Assembly (NCBI RefSeq): GCF_946478805.1
Contig: NZ_CAMLDC010000003.1
Span: 124,001 to 188,000 of the forward strand
Length of the DNA stretch: 64,000 nucleotides
Direction: 5' to 3'
From: an uncultured Fluviicola sp.
GTDB lineage: Bacteria; Bacteroidota; Bacteroidia; Flavobacteriales; Crocinitomicaceae
The notes beneath the pieces were generated by a model that was not told the DNA's origin, searched no databases, and saw only the letters and a list, made by a program, of their open reading frames with translations. Positions 35,631 through 45,657 of the stretch are shown piece by piece. The stretch's first letter is position 1; each line of letters opens with the position of its first letter. Both the position numbers and the translations under genes were made by a program.

Positions 35631-35634
35631 TTTC

Positions 35635-35679
35635 AAAAAAAGGTGGCTGATCCGGGACTTGGTTTCCGCTCGGCCACCT
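35635..35679 (-). terminator. Hairpin terminator for the zinc-ribbon gene pair
   Basis: AGGTGGCTGA (35641-35650) pairs with TCGGCCACCT (35670-35679) with one G-T pair. The run of A at 35635-35641 gives a T tract on the minus strand, so termination is for the leftward genes; no T tract follows on the plus strand. Confidence 0.7.
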
Positions 35680-35699
35680 CAATGATATTGTTGGGTTAT

Positions 35700-35930
35700 T
35701 CAAATTTTCGAATCAATCAGATCACCCGATTCTTTCACTTTCATCCGTGCGTTACATGCGAGGCAAATCTCTACACGTTCTGTTGCAAGAGGTATCGGAA
35801 TGACATATAAAATGATCAATCGTTTCTTTTCCGTGAGAATGTCTTTGAAGTTTTCATCCTTACAAACTTTACACTTGGTTTGCGATGTGTCTGTAATTAC
35901 AGAAACGGTCTTGTAACTGACAGACCACAT
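35700..35930 (-). CDS. Small zinc-ribbon protein
   Basis: 76 residues with two CxxC pairs (KCKVCKDENF and ICLACNARM) separated by a hydrophobic strand pair (RLIILYVIPIPL), the layout of a zinc ribbon. No enzyme motif. Its ATG directly abuts the stop of the preceding 147-residue gene (35931), so both are made from one transcript that ends at the hairpin 35635-35679. Many Bacteroidota carry similar small zinc-ribbon proteins of unknown role; nucleic-acid or protein binding is a guess. Confidence 0.7.
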   Translation of the reverse strand: MWSVSYKTVSVITDTSQTKCKVCKDENFKDILTEKKRLIILYVIPIPLATERVEICLACNARMKVKESGDLIDSKI

Positions 35931-36374
35931 TTACTGTCCGTAATAAGTTCTGAATTGCTTACTATTCCCTTTTCCATTCACTGTCACCGAACTCCATGCA
36001 CCTGTCCCACCTTTTCCAAGACGAAGCGTGTGTTTCCCCAGGAATCCCTTAAATTTAAAAGAAGGCCATTCAGGAATGAAATGAACATATTTTTCATCTT
36101 CCTGGAGCAAGGCTTTTAAAGATTCTTCCAGGTCAGCCACCGACCCCGACGTATCGATCAATTTCTTCACACCTTCCGGAATACTGATTCCCTGAAAAAA
36201 AGAGTGGTTTTTTATCGTATCGAGGACAAGGAACATCCCAATCGTTTTAGTCGGAATAAAAAACACATAATTTTTTGTTCCGACTACTGTGGCATTTGAA
36301 ATTTTCATCGGTTGTTTTGAGTTCATCACTCCCGAATCTTCATAAAACACATAATCTTTATCTTGTACCAGCAT
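35931..36374 (-). CDS. Hypothetical protein, paired with a zinc ribbon
   Basis: 147 residues, soluble, no export signal. Text such as VVGTKNYVFFIPTKTIGMFLV, a helical middle (VADLEESLKALLQ) and a Gly/Lys-rich end (LGKHTLRLGKGGTGAWSS) suggest an alpha/beta protein. Not recognised. It is the first gene of a two-gene unit with the zinc-ribbon gene and starts at ATG 36374. A TATTTTTG box lies just upstream on the minus strand, without a clear -33 partner. It diverges from the FAD oxidase gene. Confidence 0.65.
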   Translation of the reverse strand: MLVQDKDYVFYEDSGVMNSKQPMKISNATVVGTKNYVFFIPTKTIGMFLVLDTIKNHSFFQGISIPEGVKKLIDTSGSVADLEESLKALLQEDEKYVHFIPEWPSFKFKGFLGKHTLRLGKGGTGAWSSVTVNGKGNSKQFRTYYGQ

Positions 36375-36500
36375 CGGTCTTTTTATCCAAAAATAGATAA
36401 ATCAAACCGGCATATATCCTTGTTTATAAATCCGCATGCAAATAATTGATATCCGTACACACTCGATTCAAATTCGCTATTTTTACTGAAAATCCTTATA

Positions 36501-37910
36501 ATGACAGAAACCCTGGAAGAGAAACACATTCAATTTTTCAAAAACTTACTTGATAATCGCATTCAGATCGGGTCAGCGATTGATGCTCATTATGCGTCTG
36601 ATCACACAGAAGATTTTGTGTTTTACCCTTCCATTGTTTTAAAACCGGAAACCGTTGAGGAAGTTTCTGCCATCATGAAGTATTGCTACACACATGATCT
36701 GATCGTAACTCCCTCCGGAGCCAGAACCGGTTTAAGCGGAGGTGCATTAGCCAATTACGGTGGAGTTCTGCTAAGTTTGGAGCGAATGAACAGGATCATT
36801 CAAATTGACGAGAAAAATCACCAGGTAATCACAGAACCTGGAATCGTAACTGAAGAACTTCAGAATGCAGTGAAAGCAGTTGGGCTATTTTATCCTCCGG
36901 ATCCGGCTTCAAAAGGCTCCTGTTTCATTGGAGGCAATATTGCTGAAAATTCGGGTGGACCAAAAGCTGTGAAATATGGCGTCACGAAAGACTGGGTGTT
37001 GAACCTGGAAATTGTTTTACCCAATGGGGAAATCTTGTGGACCGGGGCAAATGTGATTAAAAATGCAACTGGTTACAATCTCACCCAGCTTATCATTGGA
37101 AGTGAAGGTACCTTAGCTGTAGTGACCAAGATCGTTCTTCGCCTGATTCCGCATCCGACACACAACTTATTGTTACTTGTTCCATTCAGGAATGGCGTTG
37201 AGGCCTGTGAAGCGGTAGGAAAAATCTTCATGGCAGGAATCATTCCAAGTGGTTTGGAATACATGGACCGCGATGCTATCAGTTTTACCAGTCCATATGT
37301 CGACGACACACCGGATCTTCTCAAAGACGATCACGATGCCCACCTGCTAATTGAATTGGATGGATTCAACATGGATGTCCTGATGCAGGAATGTGAGAAA
37401 ATTATGGATTTGGTGGAGCAGTTTGATATTGATGATGTTCTTTTTGCAGAAACCGAAGCTCAAAAGGAAAGTCTTTGGCGTTTACGCAGAAAAATCGGGG
37501 AGTGTGTAAAAACACATTCCATTTACAAGGAAGAGGATACGGTTGTTCCCCGAAATGAATTACCGCAGCTACTGAAGAAAGTAAAGGAATTGGAAAAGAA
37601 ATTCGGATTCAAATCGGTTTGTTACGGACATGCCGGAGATGGAAACCTGCATGTAAATATTATTAAAGATAACCTGGATGATGATACCTGGAACAACCAA
37701 CTTCCTTTTGCCATCCGCGAGTTGTTTACGGAAGTCGTTCGCCTGGGAGGAACTATCTCGGGTGAACATGGGATCGGATTGGTACAAACTCCCTATATGG
37801 ATTTGGCATTCAACGAATCCGGTCTTGACCTAATGCGTTCGATCAAACAGGTGTTTGATCCCAAAAACCTATTGAATCCCGGGAAAGTCTTACCAGCAAA
37901 GAAACAATGA
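36501..37910 (+). CDS. FAD-binding oxidase (GlcD/D-lactate dehydrogenase-like)
   Basis: The 469-residue flavoprotein has an FAD_binding_4 (PCMH) domain (about 38-215: TPSGARTGLSGGAL, GSCFIGGNIAENSGG) and an FAD-oxidase C-terminal domain (about 220-465: YGHAGDGNLHVNI, SGEHGIGL). These histidines and the Gly/His motifs are those of D-2-hydroxyacid dehydrogenases that oxidise glycolate, D-lactate or similar acids and pass electrons to the respiratory chain. The lack of an adjoining iron-sulphur subunit (GlcF) suggests a single-chain D-lactate or 2-hydroxyacid dehydrogenase. The next gene, a WYL regulator, overlaps it by four bases. Confidence 0.9.
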   Translation: MTETLEEKHIQFFKNLLDNRIQIGSAIDAHYASDHTEDFVFYPSIVLKPETVEEVSAIMKYCYTHDLIVTPSGARTGLSGGALANYGGVLLSLERMNRIIQIDEKNHQVITEPGIVTEELQNAVKAVGLFYPPDPASKGSCFIGGNIAENSGGPKAVKYGVTKDWVLNLEIVLPNGEILWTGANVIKNATGYNLTQLIIGSEGTLAVVTKIVLRLIPHPTHNLLLLVPFRNGVEACEAVGKIFMAGIIPSGLEYMDRDAISFTSPYVDDTPDLLKDDHDAHLLIELDGFNMDVLMQECEKIMDLVEQFDIDDVLFAETEAQKESLWRLRRKIGECVKTHSIYKEEDTVVPRNELPQLLKKVKELEKKFGFKSVCYGHAGDGNLHVNIIKDNLDDDTWNNQLPFAIRELFTEVVRLGGTISGEHGIGLVQTPYMDLAFNESGLDLMRSIKQVFDPKNLLNPGKVLPAKKQ

Positions 37911-38590
37911 ATCGCGTAGACCGTTTATTTGGAATCGTTACCTTACTTCAATCCCGGAAATATGTAAGCGCTGAACGCATTTCCGACAAATTTGAAATCA
38001 GTGTCCGAACCGTTTACAGGGACATCAAAGCCATTGGTGAAGCCGGAATTCCGGTTAGCTTTGAGCCGAATAAAGGTTATTTCATTATTCCCGGATATTT
38101 TACTCCTCCGGTTTCCTTCACCCTGGAAGAGGCAAATGCCTTGCTCCTATCCCAGACATTGATCGGGGGTTTTGGAGATCGCTCCGTACAATCAACATTT
38201 GATAGTGCATTAACAAAAATCCGGGCTGTTTTGAAACAGGTCGACAAAGAGAAAGTGGCGCTACTGGATCAAAGCATCAAACTGCAATTACCGGAAAGGC
38301 TTACGTTCGAATTTGAATATCTGTCAAAAATTCAGCATTCGATCACCGAACGGACTCAAATCAGGATCAGCTATCAGAGTTTGAAGGACGAACTATTGGA
38401 ACGGACAATCGAACCGATCGGCTTGGTATTTTATGCTTTTTCCTGGCATCTGATCGGGTATTGTCATCTGCGGAAAGATTACCGGGACTTTAAAGTTGAA
38501 CGCATCAAAAATCTTCGAAACTCCTTCACTCCTTTTGAAATTAAATCCCACATTCCACTTGGTGAATACAAGCTTCCAGTGAATTATTAA
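37907..38590 (+). CDS. YafY-type HTH/WYL transcriptional regulator
   Basis: The 227-residue protein has an N-terminal HTH_11 winged helix (about 1-58: RLFGIVTLLQSRKYVSAERI, SVRTVYRDIKAIG) and a WYL domain (about 137-210) with HLIGYCHLRKDYRDFKVERI, the fold that senses a ligand or nucleic acid. The ATG overlaps the stop of the FAD oxidase gene by four bases, so the two are coupled. A DinB gene follows after 121 bases; YafY-like regulator plus DinB is a recurring neighbourhood in Bacteroidota, so the regulator may serve that gene or act on its own operon. Confidence 0.9.
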   Translation: MNRVDRLFGIVTLLQSRKYVSAERISDKFEISVRTVYRDIKAIGEAGIPVSFEPNKGYFIIPGYFTPPVSFTLEEANALLLSQTLIGGFGDRSVQSTFDSALTKIRAVLKQVDKEKVALLDQSIKLQLPERLTFEFEYLSKIQHSITERTQIRISYQSLKDELLERTIEPIGLVFYAFSWHLIGYCHLRKDYRDFKVERIKNLRNSFTPFEIKSHIPLGEYKLPVNY

Positions 38591-38711
38591 TTGAGAAGCA
38601 AGACTTTTTTTAGTTCATCTTTACATTTTGCATTTTAATTTTCATTTAGAAAAACAGGCTGCCATAGGGTTGTCAGTGTGACCTCGTTTCTTTGTTTAAA
38701 ATTTAGAAATC

Positions 38712-39212
38712 ATGACAAGAAAAGAGCAATTACAAGCAGAGTTGGCTGCCGAGGCCGAAACCACGAGAAAATTCATTCAAGCTTTCCCGTTTGATAAAAA
38801 GGATTACCAGGTACATGAGAAGAGTATGAAGTTGGGAGATATTTTCTTACATATTCTTGATCTTCCGCTTTGGGCTGAAATGGCGGTTACAACCAATGAG
38901 CTGGATTTTGAAACGGCTCCTTATGATCCGAAGCAAGTGAATTCGGTAGACGAAGCGATGAACTACTTTAATGAATGTGTTGACAAAGGAATGAACGCTT
39001 TAAAAAATGCTGAAGATTCGGTTTTTGATGAAGAGTGGACTCTCCGTTCAGGTTCAACCATCTATTCTGTGAGTCCGAAGGAAGATGTTGTGCGAATGGC
39101 GCATAATCAAACGGTTCATCACCGGGCTCAATTAGGAGTGAACTATCGATTGCTTGGAATACCTGTTCCACAAAGTTATGGTCCAACAGCTGATTATCCC
39201 GATTTTCAATAA
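38712..39212 (+). CDS. DinB-family four-helix protein
   Basis: The 166-residue protein has the DinB/YfiT four-helix-bundle pattern with metal-ligand histidines: H47 (DIFLHILDLP) and the late HNQTVHHRAQLG block (131-141). The family includes damage-inducible proteins and bacillithiol/mycothiol-dependent transferases; the thiol partner in Bacteroidota is often unclear, so the reaction is not assigned. It lies downstream of the WYL regulator in a region with a low-complexity leader (CATTTTGCATTTTAATTTTC at about 38624) and ends at a strong hairpin terminator. Confidence 0.9.
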   Translation: MTRKEQLQAELAAEAETTRKFIQAFPFDKKDYQVHEKSMKLGDIFLHILDLPLWAEMAVTTNELDFETAPYDPKQVNSVDEAMNYFNECVDKGMNALKNAEDSVFDEEWTLRSGSTIYSVSPKEDVVRMAHNQTVHHRAQLGVNYRLLGIPVPQSYGPTADYPDFQ

Positions 39213-39216
39213 CAAG

Positions 39217-39248
39217 AAATGGCGGGAAGATTTTCCCGCCATTTTGTA
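39217..39248 (+). terminator. Hairpin terminator after the DinB gene
   Basis: AAATGGCGGGAA (39217-39228) pairs perfectly with TTCCCGCCATTT (39233-39244) around a four-base loop, followed by a short T-rich stretch. It sits four bases after the DinB stop and about 110 bases from the convergent adhesin gene end. Confidence 0.85.
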
Positions 39249-39359
39249 TCGTGTTTTTTATGACCTTATTCATTTTTTATTCTTCATACCGGCAATTTGC
39301 CATTGCAGAGGTCAGCCTGGTTTTCAAGAACTTTGTTTACTCTTGTTACCAGCTGAATC

Positions 39360-42300
39360 TTATTTCAGCATATTCACATGCCCTTCATATCTGCGGGCTT
39401 TTTTATCGCCTCCTCCTTTAGCAGTGATCAACCACGTATAAACACCTTCTTTAACGGTTGCTCCATGATAGGTTCCATCCCAACCGAATTGAACATCATG
39501 AGATTCGAATAATACTTCTCCCCATCTGTTGAAAATTGTGAATGTATAATCGTCCATAGCCATTCCATCAGGAACTATTGGTCTGAATACATTATTGAAC
39601 TCATCCCCATCAGGAGTAAAGGTATTCGGTACATAGATCAGGAATTCTTCAACGAAAAGAATCGGTTTACAGATATCATTCTGACATCCTTCCGGAGAAG
39701 TAACAGTTAAACAAACCTGATAACTTCCGGCAGCAATATCTCCATAGTTGATCACCGGATTTTCTAACGTCGATGTTCCAAAAGTTCCGAAGTCCCAAGC
39801 ATAAGAAACTGCATTCACGGAATTATCAGAGAAATGAACCGTCGAATTAACAGTTGTAGGCGGAACCGGGCTCCATGTGAAGTTCGCTATCGGATCCGGC
39901 ACTACGCAGACAATATTCGCTAAAGTTGTATCTGTAATACAACCATCCGTAGTTGTTATCTGAACCGTTACATCATAACATCCTACCGGAGTATACGGAT
40001 GTGAAACACTAGTTCCGCTTCCAGTTGAACCGTCTCCGAAATTCCATTGAGCATCTGTGATTGAACCTATAGTTCCAGCCGGGAAACTAAACGTGCTTGT
40101 AAGCGGTGAGCAACCTGATGCCGGATCAACCAAAAACTCAGGACTAGGTAATGCGTAAATCTGAACTGTTACAGGCAATGTATCGTATCTGTAACATTCA
40201 TCATGCGCCACCATCAGTACCGTTTCCGATCCATTTGGTGTGTATGAGTAAGATGAACCATTTGCAAGTGTATCGTGTGTAGTTGGAGTCAACCATTCGT
40301 ATGTATACCCAGGTAAACCGTCCACACCTGAACCTGTCATCGTAACAGGTTGTCCGGGACATGCCATTATCGGAGTAGTTACAGATGCAACGAATGGAGG
40401 TCTAACAGTTACGTTTGCAGTCTGCACATTCGATGCACAACCGTTCTGATCGTAAACTGTACATGTAAATGTAGCAGGTGCAGTCAGGTTCACATTTAGA
40501 TACTGAGTTGTATCTCCTGTGTTCCAAACAAAGTAATATGGTGCAATTCCTCCGGTCGCATTACCAGACAAAGTACCATAGCCATCATAACAGATCAACA
40601 ACCCATCTTCAGGAATAAGTCCCTGAACCAATGGTTGTGGTTGACCTACAGTGATTGAACCCGATTGGGTACATCCTGCTGCATCTTGTATTTGGATTGC
40701 ATATGTGTTTGCACAAAGCCCGGTGAATGAATTGGCAGCTTGGAATGTGGTTCCATTGTTAATGCTGTATCCGGTCGCCAAATTCGAGTTAATCGTAATC
40801 GTACCGTTACAATCACCGTTACACAATGCATCCGTTGCACTGGTACTTGTAATAACCAATAATGGCGGTTCTGTAATATTGAAAGTCTGAACAATTGAAC
40901 ATCCATTGTTGTCGGTAACAGTAACATCATAAGATGCCGCACAAAGAGCATTTGTAGTATTGGAACCTGTTGCTCCATTCGACCAAACATAACCATAAGG
41001 TATCGTACCGCCGGTAATAGTAACTGTTGCGTCTCCATCACAAACACCATGACAAGAAGCATTGTTTGTAACCAAATTCTGAACAGCTAATTGAGCAGGT
41101 TCTGAAACAATTACGGATGTATTTAACAAACAACCATTTGCATCTTTCACAACAGTATTATATGTACCGGCACTTAGGAACTGAACGGTAGTTTGATTGG
41201 AGAATGAAACTCCATTATCCGTACTGTAGGTATAAGGTGCAGTTCCACCGGAAGCATTAAAGGCGATTTGCCCTGTATTGTTATTGAAACAAGTCAATGA
41301 AGTCGGTGTTACAGTTGCAGCTAAAGGTGCCGGTTCTGTAACTGTGATCGGTTGTGTGTCCGTACATCCATTTTGATCTGTAATGGTCAACGTGTAGTTT
41401 CCAGCACAAATACCCGTAATCAATGATGCAGCTTGAGGAGTTCCGATTGAGTAGGAAATTGCCCCTGTACCCCCGGAAACGGTAACTTGCAGCTGACCAT
41501 TACAAGCAGCATTACATGTAACGTTAGTTACAGCAGCACCAATGATGATAGGTGAAGCCAAATTCGAAATCGAAGAGGAAGTGCTTGCTACACAGTTATT
41601 CGCATCATGAATGAACACATTGTATACTCCTGCAGGTAATCCTGTATAAGTTGATGTACCGGAATAGGTACCCCCATTATTGATACTGTATGTATAAGCT
41701 CCTGTTCCTCCAGCTCCTGTGATTACCAATTGACCGTTGGAAGCAGCACATGTTTCATCAGTAGGAACAACATTCAGTGTCACAGCGGTAGGTTGTCCGA
41801 TAACCTGGACAACTGTAATGAAACAATCGTTATCATCTTTTATTTTAATATCAATATTTCCAGCACATAGGTTTTGAAGCGTTGATGAAACAAAATAATT
41901 CAATCCATTATCCGGGCTATATAAGTACGGAGCAGTTCCACCAGCAGCATTCACAACAATTTGTCCATCACATACACCATTACATTGTGCATTTGTAGGA
42001 GTATATGTTGCTGTCAATTGACTCGGTTGATTAACAATTGCAGTACCTGTAATTTGACATCCTACAGCATCCTGTGTAATTAAGTTATATGTTCCGGCAG
42101 CCAAATTAAAGAATGATTCAATTGGTGAAAAAGTAGCTCCGTTGTCAATACTGTATTGGTAAGCACCCGTTCCTCCGGTAGATCCGATTTGAATTCCCCC
42201 TGAGTTATCGTTAAAGCAAGTGAGGTCGAAAACTGTGGTTGCAATAGTTAATGGTGGGGCCTGAATCAAGGTCGCCGATCCAAAAACCATACATCCATTG

Positions 42301-45300
42301 TCATCCATAACAGCTAAGTCATAAGTTCCCGCAGCCAAACCAGTGAAATTCGGACTAACCTGGAAGGTTCCGCCATTATCAATACTAAATTGATGCGCCC
42401 CTGTTCCGCCAGTAACATTGATAAAATCAATTGCACCCGTATTCCCACCGTTACAACTGATATCAGTGATATCCGTGTCAAACTGAACCTCTGTTGGTTC
42501 CTGGACGTTGAATGGTATTGTAAATACACAGAAACCACCATCATAAATTGTTACAATGTGAGACCCGAAAGGTAAGCTTGGGAAGAAACCGGAAGATTGT
42601 GTAACCCCCGTATTGTCTAATTCATAAGTAATCGGTAATGCTCCACTTACGTTTTGAACTTCAATAGTTCCATCAGCAACTCCGAAGCAATTCGCATCCG
42701 TTTGGAAAAGGGTGATACCATCCATTTCAATATCATTGATACCAAAGAAAACAGATTCAGAACATCCTAATTGGTCAACTGCAGTAATTTCATATGCTCC
42801 TGCAAACAAATTCGTATAAACTCCTGAAGGATCAAACGGTCCACCATCCATAGAATAAGTAAATGGCCCATTCGTACCATTTGCAACAACGGTGATTGCT
42901 CCATTGTTAAATCCACAGTTGGACTCAACAACGACTGTTGTATCAATTCCAAATCCTGGAGGATCAACCAATGCCTGAACAGAAGTAAATTGACATCCAT
43001 GAGAATCCTGGATCATAATGGTATTGTTTCCACCACAAGCTCCGGTAATAGTATTGGAAGATTGTAATGCCCCACCATTTAGTGAATACTGATAAGTCGG
43101 TGTCCCGCCTGAAGGAGTTGCTGTAATCGTACCATCACAAGAACCATTACAAATCGGATTTGTTTTAACAAATGTTCCTGACACCGGTGTTGGCTGTGTG
43201 ATAACAACGTTTGTATTAGTCAAACATCCATTGGCATCTTTTACAACTACCGGAATCGTTCCTGCACATAAACCAGTCATTGGATTCGCCAATGCGTATG
43301 TAACACCATTATTTGATGAATATTGATATGGAGTTGTCCCACCCGCTGCATTAACCTGAACTTGTCCGTCACAAACACCATTACAAGAAGCAGGTGTAAG
43401 AGTTGTAGTAAATGTTAACTGAGGCGGAGTAGTAATGATAATTGTGATCGTCCCGGTACAGTTGTTTACGTCTTTTACAGTTGCGGTATACGTCCCTGCA
43501 GTTAAATTCGTGAATGTATTGGAAACTTGAAATGGCCCTCCGATAGAATATGTGAATGGAGAAGATCCTCCGGTAACCCCAATAATCACAGATCCGTTAA
43601 CACCACCGAAACAACTTACGTTTGTTTGATTTAAAATTGATGCAATCGGAGCATTTGAAGATGTAATGGTAATTGACAAGTTTTTTGTACATCCTTTGGA
43701 ATCGGTTACAACCACGTTATGGACACCTGCTGTCAAACCGCTAAATGTTGCACTTGCCTGACTGGCACCACCATCTATTGTATATGAATAAGCTGCTGTC
43801 CCGCCCGAAGGAGTTACTGTAACTGCCCCGTTATTTATACCACATGTTGCCGGAGTAATCGATGCCTGTACCAAATTCAATACCGCAGGCTGTGTAATAT
43901 TCTGATTCAGTAATACTGTACAGTTGTTAGCATCCTTGATCGTTATAGCATAAGTACCATTACATAAGCCTGCAAACGCATTGGATGCTTGAAAACTTCC
44001 ACCATTTATACTGTATTGATAAGGCGCAGTACCACCTGAAGGAGTAACGGTTATTGTTCCATTACAAGCCGCATTACATGAAACGTTCACCGCTGCTATT
44101 GTACCGCCTAATACGGTAGGTTGAGTGATGTTGACGTTCGCTGTTGCAACACAACCTGAGTTATCTGTCATTGTTACAGTATACGCACCTGCTGTCAAAC
44201 CGGAAGCTGTTTGCGATGTTTGTCCACCACCACTCCAGGAGTAAGTATAAGGTGCTAAACCAACAGGGGTTGCAGTAGCGGACCCCGTATTTGTACCATT
44301 ACACAGAATGTTTGATCCTGTTGCTGTCACACTACAACAAACGATACCTGCACCAATGGTGAATGTTCCGTTCGTTGTACATCCATTTGCCCCTGTAACA
44401 GTAAATGTATAATTACCATCGGGTAAATTCGTAAAGTTGGCTGTCGCACCGGCGGTATTGGCTTCGACGACAGATCCGGTAGTTGGTCCGGTAATATTTA
44501 CGGTATAAGGTCCCGCACCCGCCGGATTATCAATAATTACAGAGCCATTATTGTAGTTTGCACAAGATTCCGCAGTCGGCGTGACTGTTGGCGGTACTAA
44601 ATTCGAGAAATTGACTGTTAAAGCATCACTTGCGGTTACTGTTGTCCCGTCACAACGGTTATAGGTAACCACTGATGTATAGGTTGTTGTAGCTGTCGGA
44701 CAGACATTGATCGTATTACCTGTCCCGATTTGAGTAGCTCCCTGGAACCAGGCAACAGAGTAGTTCGGTGTACCGGTTGGAGTAAAACGCCATCCCTCTG
44801 GAGTAGTTACCGTCCAGTTTGCACCCGCATTTCTACCTGGGGCAGCAATTCCCGCCGTACCAGCCGGGTTTTGAATCCCAATAATAGCACGACCACCATT
44901 CCAGCCAGTACAAATATCTTTTTGTTGTACATAAATATCAATTACATTTGTTGTTTCATACAACACCATCATGGACGTTGTAAACTTGGAAGTATTACAA
45001 GCACCTGAGAAATGTGGAAGATTGTTGAATGAAACAACAAAAATACGACAAGGAGCCGTACCCAATAAATACCATTTAACTGTTCCTCCGAATGAAGGGT
45101 CAATATCGTGATAAACTCCGAAAACATCTCCTGCTGCCGTCAATGCCGTGCTTGGACAACTTGCCGTATATGACCACGGATTGAAAGACCCTCCTGCAGT
45201 TCCACCTCCAAATTGAATCGTACCATTCGACCCTACATTGATTGTTGAGTAGTTCGTACCATAATAACAGAAGTTAAATGGCAAGGAAATCGGATTTGAC

Positions 45301-45593
45301 CAAACATCATCCGTTCCTACTGAAACAGCAGTACCACCAGCTTGATTATAAGCAATTGGCGGAGTATGCGGAATCGAACCAACAGAATACGTTGTAGTAG
45401 CACCTGTAGCAAATGGTGTTGCTGTTAAGTTCGTACATGGCGTAGAACACGGTAGTGTCTGATCCGGACCAGCATTAATTGCCGGACAACCAGGGAATTG
45501 AGCTAAGGATATTGTTGAAAAACCCAAAGCGAACAATAGCAATAGTAGCGAATTGCAGATTGATCTGAAAGCAGTAGTTATTTTCATAGTCAT
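39360..45593 (-). CDS. Giant SprB-repeat T9SS type B adhesin
   Basis: The 2077-residue exported protein has a signal peptide (about 1-32, ending ISLAQ), an N-terminal Ig/nidogen-like part (about 35-320), then about 17 or 18 SprB-type repeats of roughly 75 residues (about 325-1730). Each carries the frame C-N-G-x-C-D/N-G...GGTAPYxYSxNNG...GLCAGTYxxxxKDANGC. After an Ig-like unit come two PKD domains (WNFGDGSTGSG, WDFGTFGTS) and a CHU_C/type B sorting domain (VPNTFTPDGDEFNNVF, FNRWGEVLF, GWDGTYHGATVKEG). SprB in Flavobacterium is the mobile gliding adhesin. The gene lies directly downstream of a PorP/SprF-like gene, the genomic pairing known for SprF and SprB, so a surface adhesin role is well supported. 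Start at the second Met (45587) is also possible. Confidence 0.93.
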   Translation of the reverse strand: MTMKITTAFRSICNSLLLLLFALGFSTISLAQFPGCPAINAGPDQTLPCSTPCTNLTATPFATGATTTYSVGSIPHTPPIAYNQAGGTAVSVGTDDVWSNPISLPFNFCYYGTNYSTINVGSNGTIQFGGGTAGGSFNPWSYTASCPSTALTAAGDVFGVYHDIDPSFGGTVKWYLLGTAPCRIFVVSFNNLPHFSGACNTSKFTTSMMVLYETTNVIDIYVQQKDICTGWNGGRAIIGIQNPAGTAGIAAPGRNAGANWTVTTPEGWRFTPTGTPNYSVAWFQGATQIGTGNTINVCPTATTTYTSVVTYNRCDGTTVTASDALTVNFSNLVPPTVTPTAESCANYNNGSVIIDNPAGAGPYTVNITGPTTGSVVEANTAGATANFTNLPDGNYTFTVTGANGCTTNGTFTIGAGIVCCSVTATGSNILCNGTNTGSATATPVGLAPYTYSWSGGGQTSQTASGLTAGAYTVTMTDNSGCVATANVNITQPTVLGGTIAAVNVSCNAACNGTITVTPSGGTAPYQYSINGGSFQASNAFAGLCNGTYAITIKDANNCTVLLNQNITQPAVLNLVQASITPATCGINNGAVTVTPSGGTAAYSYTIDGGASQASATFSGLTAGVHNVVVTDSKGCTKNLSITITSSNAPIASILNQTNVSCFGGVNGSVIIGVTGGSSPFTYSIGGPFQVSNTFTNLTAGTYTATVKDVNNCTGTITIIITTPPQLTFTTTLTPASCNGVCDGQVQVNAAGGTTPYQYSSNNGVTYALANPMTGLCAGTIPVVVKDANGCLTNTNVVITQPTPVSGTFVKTNPICNGSCDGTITATPSGGTPTYQYSLNGGALQSSNTITGACGGNNTIMIQDSHGCQFTSVQALVDPPGFGIDTTVVVESNCGFNNGAITVVANGTNGPFTYSMDGGPFDPSGVYTNLFAGAYEITAVDQLGCSESVFFGINDIEMDGITLFQTDANCFGVADGTIEVQNVSGALPITYELDNTGVTQSSGFFPSLPFGSHIVTIYDGGFCVFTIPFNVQEPTEVQFDTDITDISCNGGNTGAIDFINVTGGTGAHQFSIDNGGTFQVSPNFTGLAAGTYDLAVMDDNGCMVFGSATLIQAPPLTIATTVFDLTCFNDNSGGIQIGSTGGTGAYQYSIDNGATFSPIESFFNLAAGTYNLITQDAVGCQITGTAIVNQPSQLTATYTPTNAQCNGVCDGQIVVNAAGGTAPYLYSPDNGLNYFVSSTLQNLCAGNIDIKIKDDNDCFITVVQVIGQPTAVTLNVVPTDETCAASNGQLVITGAGGTGAYTYSINNGGTYSGTSTYTGLPAGVYNVFIHDANNCVASTSSSISNLASPIIIGAAVTNVTCNAACNGQLQVTVSGGTGAISYSIGTPQAASLITGICAGNYTLTITDQNGCTDTQPITVTEPAPLAATVTPTSLTCFNNNTGQIAFNASGGTAPYTYSTDNGVSFSNQTTVQFLSAGTYNTVVKDANGCLLNTSVIVSEPAQLAVQNLVTNNASCHGVCDGDATVTITGGTIPYGYVWSNGATGSNTTNALCAASYDVTVTDNNGCSIVQTFNITEPPLLVITSTSATDALCNGDCNGTITINSNLATGYSINNGTTFQAANSFTGLCANTYAIQIQDAAGCTQSGSITVGQPQPLVQGLIPEDGLLICYDGYGTLSGNATGGIAPYYFVWNTGDTTQYLNVNLTAPATFTCTVYDQNGCASNVQTANVTVRPPFVASVTTPIMACPGQPVTMTGSGVDGLPGYTYEWLTPTTHDTLANGSSYSYTPNGSETVLMVAHDECYRYDTLPVTVQIYALPSPEFLVDPASGCSPLTSTFSFPAGTIGSITDAQWNFGDGSTGSGTSVSHPYTPVGCYDVTVQITTTDGCITDTTLANIVCVVPDPIANFTWSPVPPTTVNSTVHFSDNSVNAVSYAWDFGTFGTSTLENPVINYGDIAAGSYQVCLTVTSPEGCQNDICKPILFVEEFLIYVPNTFTPDGDEFNNVFRPIVPDGMAMDDYTFTIFNRWGEVLFESHDVQFGWDGTYHGATVKEGVYTWLITAKGGGDKKARRYEGHVNMLK

Positions 45594-45657
45594 AAGAGTT
45601 CTAGTTCAATGTGTTGACTTGTTTTTTTTAAAAGGGTTGCCTTAATTTGTTAATTTT

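Noticed and set aside
35641..35680. Terminator for the vWA gene
   Set aside because: The T tract lies on the minus strand only, so the hairpin serves the leftward zinc-ribbon pair.
40646..43000. Frames of up to 138 codons inside the SprB-repeat gene
   Set aside because: Shadows of the repeat DNA; unnatural composition and no start context.
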